Under the pieces are notes generated by a model that had not been told where the DNA came from, did no database searches, and was given only the letters and a program-made list of their open reading frames with translations. This document shows positions 17,790 to 25,580 of a DNA stretch of 64,000 bases, in pieces. The number at the start of each line of letters is the position of its first letter. The stretch's first letter is position 1. Origin of the DNA: Alkalihalobacillus deserti. GTDB lineage: Bacteria; Bacillota; Bacilli; Bacillales; Bacillaceae_D. Both the position numbers and the translations under genes were made by a program. Where the stretch lies: the NCBI RefSeq assembly GCF_020734105.1, contig NZ_JAJAFR010000013.1, positions 43,819 through 107,818 on the forward strand. Direction: 5' to 3'.

Positions 17790-18081
17790 AACTCTTACTC
17801 ACCTCCAATACTTGTTCTAGCCTGAGCGAAACAACACCAGGAGTCGCACCGAAGTCATTAATTTTTATGTTTGCAGCTAAATCGTGATTTGAAAAAAAGC
17901 GATCTAATACTTTTTTCCACGTTTCTTCAAAACCATTAATGCCCGTTCTTAACTCAACATATGTGTACGGTTCATTTGATGGCTCTAATAAAATTTCCAA
18001 ATCACCTGAGCCAACAACACCAATATGTGCACGATGCACATTAAATTTAGATGCAGGATACTTAAATAATCGTGTTTCCAA
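17776..18081 (-). CDS. mdcC: Malonate decarboxylase acyl carrier protein (delta subunit)
   Basis: 101 residues, the normal size. It carries the thiol prosthetic group 2'-(5''-phosphoribosyl)-3'-dephospho-CoA on a serine; the likely site is in VGSGDLEIL (around residue 25). The ATG lies 19 nt after mdcB, with GAGGTGATTT upstream. The following gene starts inside its last codons. Confidence 0.9.
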   Translation of the reverse strand: METRLFKYPASKFNVHRAHIGVVGSGDLEILLEPSNEPYTYVELRTGINGFEETWKKVLDRFFSNHDLAANIKINDFGATPGVVSLRLEQVLEVSKSYENA

Positions 18082-18100
18082 AATAAATCACCTCATTGAA

Positions 18101-18973
18101 TTAGTTTGTAATACTCGATTTTAGTCGTAACGGTTTTGATTGCGTACATAAACCATCAAGGAAAATCGTGGCCGCTAATAAGTCTGCACTTCCGCCAGGA
18201 GAAGCACGCCGTAGTCCACATTCCATATCTAAGTCAGCTAACGCCTTCCAGCCTTCTGCTGTAGATACACCTCCATTTTCTAGGACGTGTTTAGCTTTTT
18301 CTTTTATGATAAGTAACGTATCTATTCCACCTCGATGCAAAATACATGTGTCATCAACGTTTGCCATGAGAGCAAGTAACGTATCAATTCGAGCAAATGA
18401 TTCTGAAACTGTTTTTTGACGAGCAGCATATAAAGCAGGTAACGCTACAAGTCGTACATGAGGAAAACCCTGTTCAGCTTCGCCCCTTGCACCAAGTACA
18501 CCGTACCGTTTTTGAATTCGTGAACCATTCGAATTTTGATTTGGAACGTACCGATCTTGAAAACGAGCAAGTTCTCCGGCTAGTTGAGTGACTCTTTCTA
18601 TCCCTGCTTCAGGTGGAAGCATCGCCTTACTAGAGGTTAAGAGGCCAATTGCCCAAATAGCTCCTTTGTGTGTGTTAATTCCACTTGTCGCTTCTAACAT
18701 CGTCTTTTCACCGCTACGACCAATCTCAGCAACCTTTTCTCGGAGTAATTGACTTGGTTTTTGCCTGTAAGAAACAAACGCAATTTGAGTAAACGTTTCT
18801 TCTAACGCCTTGGCAGATTTGATCATCAGTTGGCACGACATATCCGAATGCGAACCGCTATTTTGTTTGTCGACAAGGCCTGGTTTTGGCGTCAATTCTG
18901 CTTCTTCTATTAGGGCAGATACAGCCTGCTGCCCAAGTATTTCACTACATTCGAGTGCATTATTCCAATTCAC
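18101..18973 (-). CDS. mdcB: Triphosphoribosyl-dephospho-CoA synthase
   Basis: About 290 residues, CitG/MdcB family. It condenses ATP and dephospho-CoA to the prosthetic-group precursor for MdcC. Visible signatures are TPKPGLVDKQNSGSHSDMS near the N-terminus, NTHKGAIWAIGLL, and the C-terminal RASPGGSADLLAAT. GTG 18973 is chosen since GGGAGGG lies five to six bases upstream; an earlier in-frame start at 19039 lies inside mdcA and has no ribosome site. It begins 13 nt after the mdcA stop. Confidence 0.9.
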   Translation of the reverse strand: MNWNNALECSEILGQQAVSALIEEAELTPKPGLVDKQNSGSHSDMSCQLMIKSAKALEETFTQIAFVSYRQKPSQLLREKVAEIGRSGEKTMLEATSGINTHKGAIWAIGLLTSSKAMLPPEAGIERVTQLAGELARFQDRYVPNQNSNGSRIQKRYGVLGARGEAEQGFPHVRLVALPALYAARQKTVSESFARIDTLLALMANVDDTCILHRGGIDTLLIIKEKAKHVLENGGVSTAEGWKALADLDMECGLRRASPGGSADLLAATIFLDGLCTQSKPLRLKSSITN

Positions 18974-18986
18974 CAAATCCCTCCCT

Positions 18987-20651
18987 TTACCAACTACGGA
19001 ATTTAGCTGGTGGTTGATATAAATTATCTGACCAATCAACTAGCTCTTCCACGCTTTTCGCTGCCAACATAGAGCGTTTCGCATCCGTTCTCTTAATTTC
19101 CAAGTCTTCAGGTAAGGCAAGTAATCCTTTTTCACGTAATTTGTTTTTAGCCTTTGCGTTGCTAGTTAGACCAATTGGTGTAACACCTGCAATGGAAGCG
19201 ATGGCTTCCCGCCTTTCTTCAATGCTATCTGTTTTATACAAGTAAGCGATTCCCTCTTCTGTGACGACATGAGTAACATCCTCTCCATAGATCATCACTG
19301 GCGTTGTTGCTAAGCTAGCGTCTTCACGTACCTTAATCGCGTCAAGCGAATCAACAAATACAGGTTGGTTCCCCGCCTGAAACGTCTCTACCATTTGAAC
19401 AACAAGTTTCTTTCCCCTTGCCATTGGATCATTAGCCGTCATCATATTTAGCCAAGCAGGAGAAGAATGTCGTCTTCCGCCTGGATCATGGCCCATATTA
19501 GGTGCTCCTCCAAAACCAGCTAGTCTACCTGATGTGACCGTTGATGAGTTCCCATCTCTATCCATCTGTAAAGTCGAACCGACAAACAAATCAACAGCAT
19601 ACTGACCAGCTAATTGACATAGCGTTCGATTAGATCTCATGCTCCCATCTCGCCCAGTAAAGAATACATCTGGACGAGCAGCTATATAATCTTCCATTCC
19701 TACTTCTCCGCCGAAGCTATGAACACTATCAACCCACCCACTCTCAATTGCTGGGATCAAGGTTGGATGAGGATTCAACGCCCAATGCTTGCAAATTTTC
19801 CCCCTTAATCCAAGAGATTCTCCATATGTTGGTAATAACAATTCAATCGCCGCTGTATTAAAACCAATTCCATGATTCAACGATTCAACTTGATGCCGTT
19901 CATACACCCCGCGGATGGTCATCATCGCCATCAGAATTTGGAGTTCCGTAATATGTCTTGGATCCCTAGTAAATAAAGGCTCTAATTGGTAAGGCTTGTC
20001 AGCGACAACAACAAAGTCAATCCAAGAACCAGGTATGTCAACTCTAGGTAAATCATCAGTCAATTCATTTACCTGAGCAATAACAATGCCATCACGGAAG
20101 GCAGCTGCCTCTACAAGAGTTGGTGTTTCCTCGGTATTCGCTCCTGTATATAGGTTTCCATTCTCATCTGCTTTATCAGCGGCAACTAAAGCGACAGAAG
20201 GAGTTAAATCAATAAATAGTCTGCCGTAAAGCTCCACGTATGTGTGAATTTCACCCATTGTGAGCTGTCCGTCCTCTAGCATTTGGGCCATTCTCAAGCT
20301 TTGTGGACCCGCAAACGAAAAATCTACTTTATTAGCAATTCCCTTTTCAAAAATATCAAGGTGTTCAGGCCTTGATATACTCGACATAATCATGTGCAGA
20401 TTGTTTACCTTTTGAGGATTGATCCCATTTAAAGATTGAGATAGAAAGGATGCTTGTTTTTGATTATTACCTTCTAGTACTACTCTGTCTCCAGAGACTA
20501 ACAGCTCTTCTAATACATGAACAATATTCTCTGTTGCTATGACTTTTCCGCTTGTCATTCTTTCAACCTTTGAAAGACGCTTTGCTTTTGCATCTCGCCT
20601 AGTACTCCAAGACCTTCTTTTAGGTATCTGTTTATTAACAATTTGACTCAT
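18987..20651 (-). CDS. mdcA: Malonate decarboxylase alpha subunit (acetyl-S-ACP:malonate ACP transferase)
   Basis: About 554 residues, the size expected for MdcA. It exchanges acetate for malonate on the acyl carrier subunit. Motifs include NHGIGFNTAAIELLLPTYGE, GGAPNMGHDPGGRRHSSPAW and VVTEEGIAYLY, a CoA-transferase-like fold. ATG 20651 with AAAGGAGAGAAG in front is the start; a frame extension to 20693 lacks a ribosome site. It lies 45 nt after mdcH. Confidence 0.92.
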   Translation of the reverse strand: MSQIVNKQIPKRRSWSTRRDAKAKRLSKVERMTSGKVIATENIVHVLEELLVSGDRVVLEGNNQKQASFLSQSLNGINPQKVNNLHMIMSSISRPEHLDIFEKGIANKVDFSFAGPQSLRMAQMLEDGQLTMGEIHTYVELYGRLFIDLTPSVALVAADKADENGNLYTGANTEETPTLVEAAAFRDGIVIAQVNELTDDLPRVDIPGSWIDFVVVADKPYQLEPLFTRDPRHITELQILMAMMTIRGVYERHQVESLNHGIGFNTAAIELLLPTYGESLGLRGKICKHWALNPHPTLIPAIESGWVDSVHSFGGEVGMEDYIAARPDVFFTGRDGSMRSNRTLCQLAGQYAVDLFVGSTLQMDRDGNSSTVTSGRLAGFGGAPNMGHDPGGRRHSSPAWLNMMTANDPMARGKKLVVQMVETFQAGNQPVFVDSLDAIKVREDASLATTPVMIYGEDVTHVVTEEGIAYLYKTDSIEERREAIASIAGVTPIGLTSNAKAKNKLREKGLLALPEDLEIKRTDAKRSMLAAKSVEELVDWSDNLYQPPAKFRSW

Positions 20652-20696
20652 TCTTCTCTCTCCTTTCGTAATCACAAACTTGTAAACGCTCACATT

Positions 20697-21632
20697 TTAG
20701 ATTTCAACTGCTCTTTCACGGTTAATCAATATACTTGTAGACTTAACTCCCATACTCGCAACAGAAATAGATCTAGCATTCGGAAACGCTTGGATCGTAA
20801 GGTCTGTTAATACATGATTAGGAGGTAATTCCACAAAAAGACGTGTACCCATTTCATAAAACAATTGTGTTGCTTCATGCCAGCGGACAGGTTGTGAAAC
20901 ACTCAAAGCTAATTCTTCTTTTATTGAGTGCGCGTCTCGAAATACACGTGCTGTACGATTTGAAGCAAATGGAATACTTGGTTTGCGAACAGCTACTTTA
21001 CCAAGCGCCTGTGCTAGTTTCAAAGAAATAGGGTTCATTAACTCGCAATGAGAAGGCACATTCACTTGTAGTAACTCTGCTTTCCGAGCTCCTTCTTTTT
21101 TTGCAGCTAGAAGAACCTGATCGATTCCAGTTATTGAACCTGAAATCGTTAGTTGGTTAATTGAATTGATATTGGCTAAATATACAGGCTCGTTTACATT
21201 CGCAACCTGATCTATGATGCTTTGCAATCTATTAGCCATCATTCCTGTTACTACACCCATTCCATAGCCTGTTGGGTATGCCTTTTCCATTAATTCCCCT
21301 CTTAACTTAACCAAGGCAACTGCATCTTGGAATGGCAAAACATTTGCAACGACTGCCGCTCCAAAAGCTCCAACAGAGTGGCCCGCTACAACATCTGGTT
21401 GTGCCCCTTGCTCTCTTAAAAGCCGTGCCATTGCTACACTCGCTACAAGCAAAGAAATTTGAACCGCAACGGTTGAGCGTAGTGCCTCTTTTGTATCTAG
21501 ATGCAAAACGTCTTCGTGCAAGACTTCACTTGCTTCTTCTAATGTAAAATTGACAATTGCGTCTCTCGGTAAAGCATGGAGCATATTAGGTTGTTGTGAT
21601 CCTTGACCCGGAAATAAGAAAGCGACTTTCAT
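20697..21632 (-). CDS. mdcH: Malonyl-CoA:ACP transacylase of malonate decarboxylase (epsilon subunit)
   Basis: 311 residues, FabD-like. It loads the acyl carrier with malonyl to start the decarboxylase cycle. FPGQGSQQ is at the N-terminus, the nucleophile elbow is GHSVGAFGAA (near residue 90), and the second catalytic His is in VPSHCELMN. The start ATG follows GAAAGGAGGAAAT. An operator-like inverted repeat at 21655-21669 lies just upstream, between the regulator gene and mdcH. Confidence 0.9.
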   Translation of the reverse strand: MKVAFLFPGQGSQQPNMLHALPRDAIVNFTLEEASEVLHEDVLHLDTKEALRSTVAVQISLLVASVAMARLLREQGAQPDVVAGHSVGAFGAAVVANVLPFQDAVALVKLRGELMEKAYPTGYGMGVVTGMMANRLQSIIDQVANVNEPVYLANINSINQLTISGSITGIDQVLLAAKKEGARKAELLQVNVPSHCELMNPISLKLAQALGKVAVRKPSIPFASNRTARVFRDAHSIKEELALSVSQPVRWHEATQLFYEMGTRLFVELPPNHVLTDLTIQAFPNARSISVASMGVKSTSILINRERAVEI

Positions 21633-21654
21633 ATTTCCTCCTTTCTTGTAATTA

Positions 21655-21669
21655 AGTCGATTGTCGACT
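21655..21669. promoter_or_regulatory. Putative MdcR operator, site 1
   Basis: AGTCGATTGTCGACT is a near-perfect inverted repeat of AGTCGA around a 3-nt centre. It lies 23 bases upstream of the mdcH start. Two related 15-mers lie between mdcR and madL. Confidence 0.6.
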
Positions 21670-21705
21670 AAATCAGTCTATTTAAAAGCCTTATATGTCA
21701 TATGA

Positions 21706-22377
21706 CTAGGCTTTTAATTCGTTAGTATTTGTTTTTAATAACTTCTGCATGCTTATGATAACGTACTCATTGTGTTTATTTAATATATTAATGGCCTCTG
21801 TTATTTTGTTATCTCGTAATAAATCGACGATAACCCCATGTTCCCTCACCGATTTATCAATGTTGCCCTCGCTTGCAAAAGACATACTTTGAATGCTTAA
21901 CAACGGTAACTCCATGCGGACATACATGCTTTTAATAATTTCACTCTTACTCATTTCTATTAAGCACATATGAAACGCATGATTTAATTTTGTATAATTT
22001 TCATAATTCTTTTCTGCTTCCATTACTTTCAGTAGCTCTTCCATTTTTTCTACTATAGAAAAGTCTACTCCTCTTTCTAGAATTCTTTTCATGGCGAGAG
22101 ATTCCAGCATGATTCTTATTTCAAGTAAATCAATAATCTCAGCTTCCGTATAACTTTTTACAACGGCACCTTTCCGTGGAATTCGTTCTACTAGACCTTC
22201 AATGGTTAAAAGGTAAAGAGCCTCTCTTACAGGTGCTCTACTTGTTCCGTACTCTTCTGCATAAGCGTATTCAACCAATTTTTCACCAGGCTTTAATTCT
22301 CCCGTGATGATTTGCTGAGTAATTCGCTCCGCAATCTTATTTGATAAGGAATTTTTACTAAGGTCAGTACTACTCAT
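21706..22377 (-). CDS. GntR/FadR-type regulator of malonate catabolism
   Basis: About 223 residues: an N-terminal GntR winged helix (IAERITQQIITGELKPGEKL, then GTSRAPVREALYLLTIEGLVE) and a C-terminal FCD ligand-binding helical bundle. It stands at the head of the mdc operon and next to madLM, the position of the malonate-responsive MdcY/MatR-type regulators. The start ATG 22377 has AGGTGAG seven bases upstream; a GTG at 22389 is the alternative. Three GTCGAC-type repeats around the gene are its likely sites. Confidence 0.85.
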   Translation of the reverse strand: MSSTDLSKNSLSNKIAERITQQIITGELKPGEKLVEYAYAEEYGTSRAPVREALYLLTIEGLVERIPRKGAVVKSYTEAEIIDLLEIRIMLESLAMKRILERGVDFSIVEKMEELLKVMEAEKNYENYTKLNHAFHMCLIEMSKSEIIKSMYVRMELPLLSIQSMSFASEGNIDKSVREHGVIVDLLRDNKITEAINILNKHNEYVIISMQKLLKTNTNELKA

Positions 22378-22417
22378 GGAATATCTCACCTGCCTTCTTA
22401 ATAGACTACATCATCAT

Positions 22418-22432
22418 GGTCGACTGTCGATT
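22418..22432. promoter_or_regulatory. Putative MdcR operator, site 2
   Basis: GGTCGACTGTCGATT, a GTCGAC-type inverted repeat about 40 bases upstream of the mdcR start, suited to autoregulation. Confidence 0.6.
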
Positions 22433-22535
22433 TTTATTATACAACATGCACTTACACTATTCAATATTTTTAGAAAATTTAAATTAATGGTTGCATTTTC
22501 CTTCTCACCCTACTAATATTGGTTTTAGAACTTTC

Positions 22536-22550
22536 GGTCGACAGTTGACT
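22536..22550. promoter_or_regulatory. Putative MdcR operator, site 3
   Basis: GGTCGACAGTTGACT, about 165 bases upstream of madL. Its second half contains TTGACT, which could be a -35 element, so binding would overlap a madLM promoter. Confidence 0.55.
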
Positions 22551-22556
22551 TTATCG

Positions 22557-22571
22557 ATGAATGCGCTTACA
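22557..22571. promoter_or_regulatory. cre-like box before madLM
   Basis: ATGAATGCGCTTACA matches the CcpA consensus WTGNAANCGNWWNCA at all but one position. It sits directly after the third operator-like site, so carbon catabolite control of malonate uptake is plausible. Confidence 0.4.
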
Positions 22572-22713
22572 AACAAAAAGGAGGATTGATGCCTTACTTG
22601 TACAACTTCACTATACACCTCTTTGTATAACTACTTCTTTGTTGGTCCTTTACCTTTTAGCTTCTAAACATCTTATTACCTGTTTCACAAAACTATATGA
22701 AGGATGTGAGTGA

Positions 22714-23115
22714 ATGGTCATTTACGGAGTTTCTTTATTGTCCATTTGTATGTTGGTTGGTGTCTTTTTGGGTGATTTATTGGGAGGACTTGTTGGTGTT
22801 AGCGCTAATGTTGGTGGTGTTGGGATTGGAATGTTGCTTCTCGTTTTATTGGTTGATAAATTACGGAAAAAGAATCGACTAAACGAGCAATCTCAAGAAG
22901 GATTACAGTTTTGGAGTGCCATTTATATTCCTGTTGTCGTAGCGATGGCAGCCCAACAAAACGTCGTAGCCGCACTTGACGGCGGGCCTCTTGCCCTATT
23001 AGTTGGACTTTTTGCTACTCTTGTCAGTTTTGCCCTTGTTCCTTTATTAACTAAAATCGGAAAAGATAATAACGACTTACCAGAAGAAGAAATTCTGTTA
23101 AAAGAAGCTAAATAG
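22714..23115 (+). CDS. madL: Malonate transporter, MadL subunit
   Basis: 133 residues with four hydrophobic helices, the size and pattern of MadL (VGVSANVGGVGIGMLLLVLL, VVAMAAQQNVVAAL). With MadM it forms a sodium-dependent malonate carrier. The ATG follows AAGGATG by seven bases. madM begins 13 nt after the stop. The pair is divergent from the mdc operon and shares its regulatory region. Confidence 0.9.
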   Translation: MVIYGVSLLSICMLVGVFLGDLLGGLVGVSANVGGVGIGMLLLVLLVDKLRKKNRLNEQSQEGLQFWSAIYIPVVVAMAAQQNVVAALDGGPLALLVGLFATLVSFALVPLLTKIGKDNNDLPEEEILLKEAK

Positions 23116-23128
23116 GGGGGATTTTTTA

Positions 23129-23893
23129 ATGCTAGATATGATAACTACAGTTTTAGAAAAAAATGGACTTGTAACAGCCTTTGCCCTTGTTGGGATTACC
23201 ATGTATGTTTCTTACATCATTTCAAATAAATTAACAAAAGGGCGAATCCATGGATCTGCAATTGCTATTATCTTAGGTCTGGTCCTTGCCTATTTTGGCG
23301 GTATTCATACAGGAGGGGAAAAAGGCCTCTCCGATATCTCCATCTTCACTGGAATTGGATTGATGGGTGGCGGAATGCTTAGAGATTTAGCCATTATTGC
23401 CACTGCCTTTGGGGTTCGACTTGAAGAAGTGAAAAAAGCTGGATTAAACGGAATTCTAGCATTATTTGTAGGTATTTTCTCTTCCTTTCTCGTTGGTGTC
23501 ATTGTTGCCTTATCATTTGGATATACCGATGCAGTCAGTTTAACAACAATTGGAGCAGGGGCAACCACTTATATTGTCGGTCCTGTAACCGGAGCTGCTA
23601 TAGGTGCAAGTTCGGAAGTCATGGCGCTTAGCATTGCAGCGGGATTAATAAAAGCGATTTTAATTATGGTCGCTACTCCATTTGTTGCAAAGTATATAGG
23701 CCTAAATAACCCACGTTCCGCAGTAGTATACGGAGGACTAATGGGTTCGACGAGTGGCGTAGCAGGCGGATTAGCAGCAACTGACCCAAAACTTGTTCCT
23801 TACGGAGCTATGACGGCTACTTTCTATACCGGATTAGGTTGTTTATTAGTTCCATCTATCTTATTTTTAATTATGCAAGCTATTTTTGGATAA
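23129..23893 (+). CDS. madM: Malonate transporter, MadM subunit
   Basis: 254 residues, strongly hydrophobic, the usual length of MadM. The segments GIGLMGGGMLRDLAIIATAFG and GAGATTYIVGPVTGAAIG are typical. A GGGGGG ribosome site precedes the ATG. It is the partner of MadL and supplies malonate to the decarboxylase. A strong terminator follows. Confidence 0.9.
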   Translation: MLDMITTVLEKNGLVTAFALVGITMYVSYIISNKLTKGRIHGSAIAIILGLVLAYFGGIHTGGEKGLSDISIFTGIGLMGGGMLRDLAIIATAFGVRLEEVKKAGLNGILALFVGIFSSFLVGVIVALSFGYTDAVSLTTIGAGATTYIVGPVTGAAIGASSEVMALSIAAGLIKAILIMVATPFVAKYIGLNNPRSAVVYGGLMGSTSGVAGGLAATDPKLVPYGAMTATFYTGLGCLLVPSILFLIMQAIFG

Positions 23894-23917
23894 AGATATA
23901 TTGGTCAGGTAGGATTA

Positions 23918-23956
23918 AGGCTAAATTTAAAATTTAGCCTATTTTTGCTTTTTTTC
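23918..23956 (+). terminator. Terminator after madLM
   Basis: Perfect 11-bp arms AGGCTAAATTT / AAATTTAGCCT around one A, then ATTTTTGCTTTTTTT. It ends the madLM transcript 25 bases after the madM stop. Confidence 0.9.
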
Positions 23957-24358
23957 TCTAGTTTTCCATTAGAAATGCACACTTTATTTTAGCTTTTCAA
24001 ATGCTTAAAGCTTTAGAATTTGTTATTCCAAACAACATATAATAACTCTTAATGCAATTAGACTAATTGTCACCAAAAGTTCTTTTTATTACCTTACCAT
24101 AAATCTATGAAAATAGACTTATCCCTTATTAAAGAAACGCGCCTGTTTGTTGAAGAAAGAAAATACAAACTTCTCTCGGGATAGTATGTCTTAATAGAAT
24201 AATTTTATATGCCGTTCTCTATTACTTTAAATCCTTAGTTACTGTAACTTAATCTTAATTTCTATTTTCATAAAAAATCATATTTCATTATTATTATCTA
24301 GCATATAATTCTCTTCTTCTGTTTCTCCAAAAACTCCAACTCGTTCATTTATTAATGT
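23957..24358. other. AT-rich intergenic stretch, nothing recognised
   Basis: About 400 bases with no open frame carrying a ribosome site and no clear hairpin or repeat. It probably is decayed sequence, since a broken glyoxalase gene follows directly. Confidence 0.4.
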
Positions 24359-24473
24359 CTACCGTACCCATCCATCGGTGCAGTATATATATATGTCCAA
24401 AATATATTTCTCCACCTTCCAAACCAAGCATTTGACTATACCATTTTTTTGCTTTCTCAAGGTCACTAACTAA
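24359..24473 (-). pseudogene. Fragment of a VOC/glyoxalase-family gene
   Basis: The minus strand reads LVSDLEKAKKWYSQMLGLEG then GEIYFG, the first beta-alpha unit of a vicinal-oxygen-chelate domain. It ends in a stop at 24359 and is preceded in frame by a TAG just after VFI. Only about 38 codons remain. Confidence 0.65.
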
Positions 24474-24735
24474 ATAAACACTCCGCTAGGGGAACACGAA
24501 AGACCAAATACGCGATGAAGGCAGTAGCTAAGGGGGTTACCCCCATGAGTAGTGACTCGTTTTCATTTGTTGGATCGAACAATTTCCAATAAATATATTC
24601 CAAAGTTTCAGGAAATCCTTTTAATTGTTCAACTTCATTTGGAAGTTTCTTTAATTTAAATCCATTTTTAATTGCGATTAACAATTCTTCAGGTTCAATC
24701 TGATCTATATCTTCTCGATCAATCTTCATTCCCAC
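24466..24735 (-). CDS. Hypothetical protein
   Basis: About 89 residues with an acidic N-terminus (KIDREDIDQIEPEELLIA) and a short hydrophobic stretch near the C-terminus. The last codons run into the glyoxalase fragment, and a GGGGG-TTA-CCCCC hairpin lies inside the 3' part (24532-24544), so the tail may be foreign. The ATG at 24729 has GTGGG only; the first codon at 24735 is GTG. No family recognised. Confidence 0.35.
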   Translation of the reverse strand: MGMKIDREDIDQIEPEELLIAIKNGFKLKKLPNEVEQLKGFPETLEYIYWKLFDPTNENESLLMGVTPLATAFIAYLVFRVPLAECLFS

Positions 24736-24736
24736 T

Positions 24737-24859
24737 TCACCAACAATAAATATTTCCCCTTAACTTCATACATCGTTGTAATTCGTGAGATATGTAACCT
24801 CTCATAGATGATATTATTTTTGATGCTTCTCGAAATGCTTCCTCATATTCTTCTTTCAT
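24737..24859 (-). CDS. Short hypothetical ORF (40 aa)
   Basis: A 40-codon frame starting MKEEYEEAFREASKIISSM, highly charged and helical. It ends one base before the next gene's GTG, so coupling is possible. There is no strong ribosome site. Could be the 5' piece of a decayed gene. Confidence 0.25.
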   Translation of the reverse strand: MKEEYEEAFREASKIISSMRGYISHELQRCMKLRGNIYCW

Positions 24860-24956
24860 ACCCTACTTAACTTGTAGCAAGAGAGTTTACCAGAAATCAT
24901 ATTACTACAGATGGAATAACTAGTGATTTATATGAAAAAACAAGGTAAAACCCAAG

Positions 24957-25145
24957 TTAAATTGGTGTTTTACCTTGTTTATGTATTACAAAAGAAAGAC
25001 TCTGAAACTTATAGATAAGATTGTCTAATTCCTGACTACAGTGGAGAGTTTCAGGACTTGCCATACCTTTTCTTTTAGCGATATTAATCATTTCCATCTT
25101 CTTTTCTTCTATTTTATTCTTCAATTTCATCACTGTAGCAGTCAT
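24957..25145 (-). CDS. Spo0E-family aspartyl-phosphate phosphatase
   Basis: 62 residues, right for the family. The signature SQELDNLIYKFQ near residue 38 matches the SQELDxLI motif whose Ser and Asp help dephosphorylate Spo0A~P. The helix before it (KIEEKKMEMINIAKRKGM) completes the two-helix fold. AGGTGGG precedes the ATG. Its presence supports a spore-forming host. Confidence 0.85.
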   Translation of the reverse strand: MTATVMKLKNKIEEKKMEMINIAKRKGMASPETLHCSQELDNLIYKFQSLSFVIHKQGKTPI

Positions 25146-25180
25146 TTTCGGATCCCACCTTATTTAAATCATTGCATCTA

Positions 25181-25375
25181 TTAGGCTGTTTCTTCTACTA
25201 TCGCATCGTTCACTTTATTAGCAAACGACTGAACAATCGCTTTTTCCAAAATGGAAATTTCAATAGTTGGTGATTCACCTGCACTATTTGTTATTTTCAA
25301 CCTCGAAGTATAACAATTTAATAACGGCAAAATACCGATTAAAAATATTATGATAGCCCTAGGACCTTCTGACAT
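25181..25375 (-). CDS. Small membrane protein, unknown
   Basis: From the ATG the frame gives 64 residues with one hydrophobic helix (AIIIFLIGILPLLNCY) and a short soluble tail. The frame is open further upstream (…RFIFGLIFTFGGLSG), adding a second helix, but no good start codon with a ribosome site is visible. It may be a two-helix protein whose start is lost. No family recognised. Confidence 0.35.
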   Translation of the reverse strand: MSEGPRAIIIFLIGILPLLNCYTSRLKITNSAGESPTIEISILEKAIVQSFANKVNDAIVEETA

Positions 25376-25500
25376 TCCTGATAGTCCACCAAAAGTAAAA
25401 ATTAGACCAAATATAAATCTAAATTCACCACAGCAATACTCTCTTTGGCAACCGCTAAAACTCTATTTATAGAAATCAACATTTTCATTTATAACATTCT

Positions 25501-25531
25501 AAAATCGCCACCCTATTTGAGTGGCGATTTT
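25501..25531. terminator. Bidirectional terminator at the end of the catabolic operon
   Basis: 11-bp arms AAAATCGCCAC / GTGGCGATTTT with a 9-nt loop and T or A runs on both sides. It lies 50 bases after the stop of the last aldehyde dehydrogenase gene on the minus strand. Confidence 0.85.
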
Positions 25532-25580
25532 ATTTTCTAATTTATTATGCACAAATTTTAGCTTGCCTCATGCTTAATAA

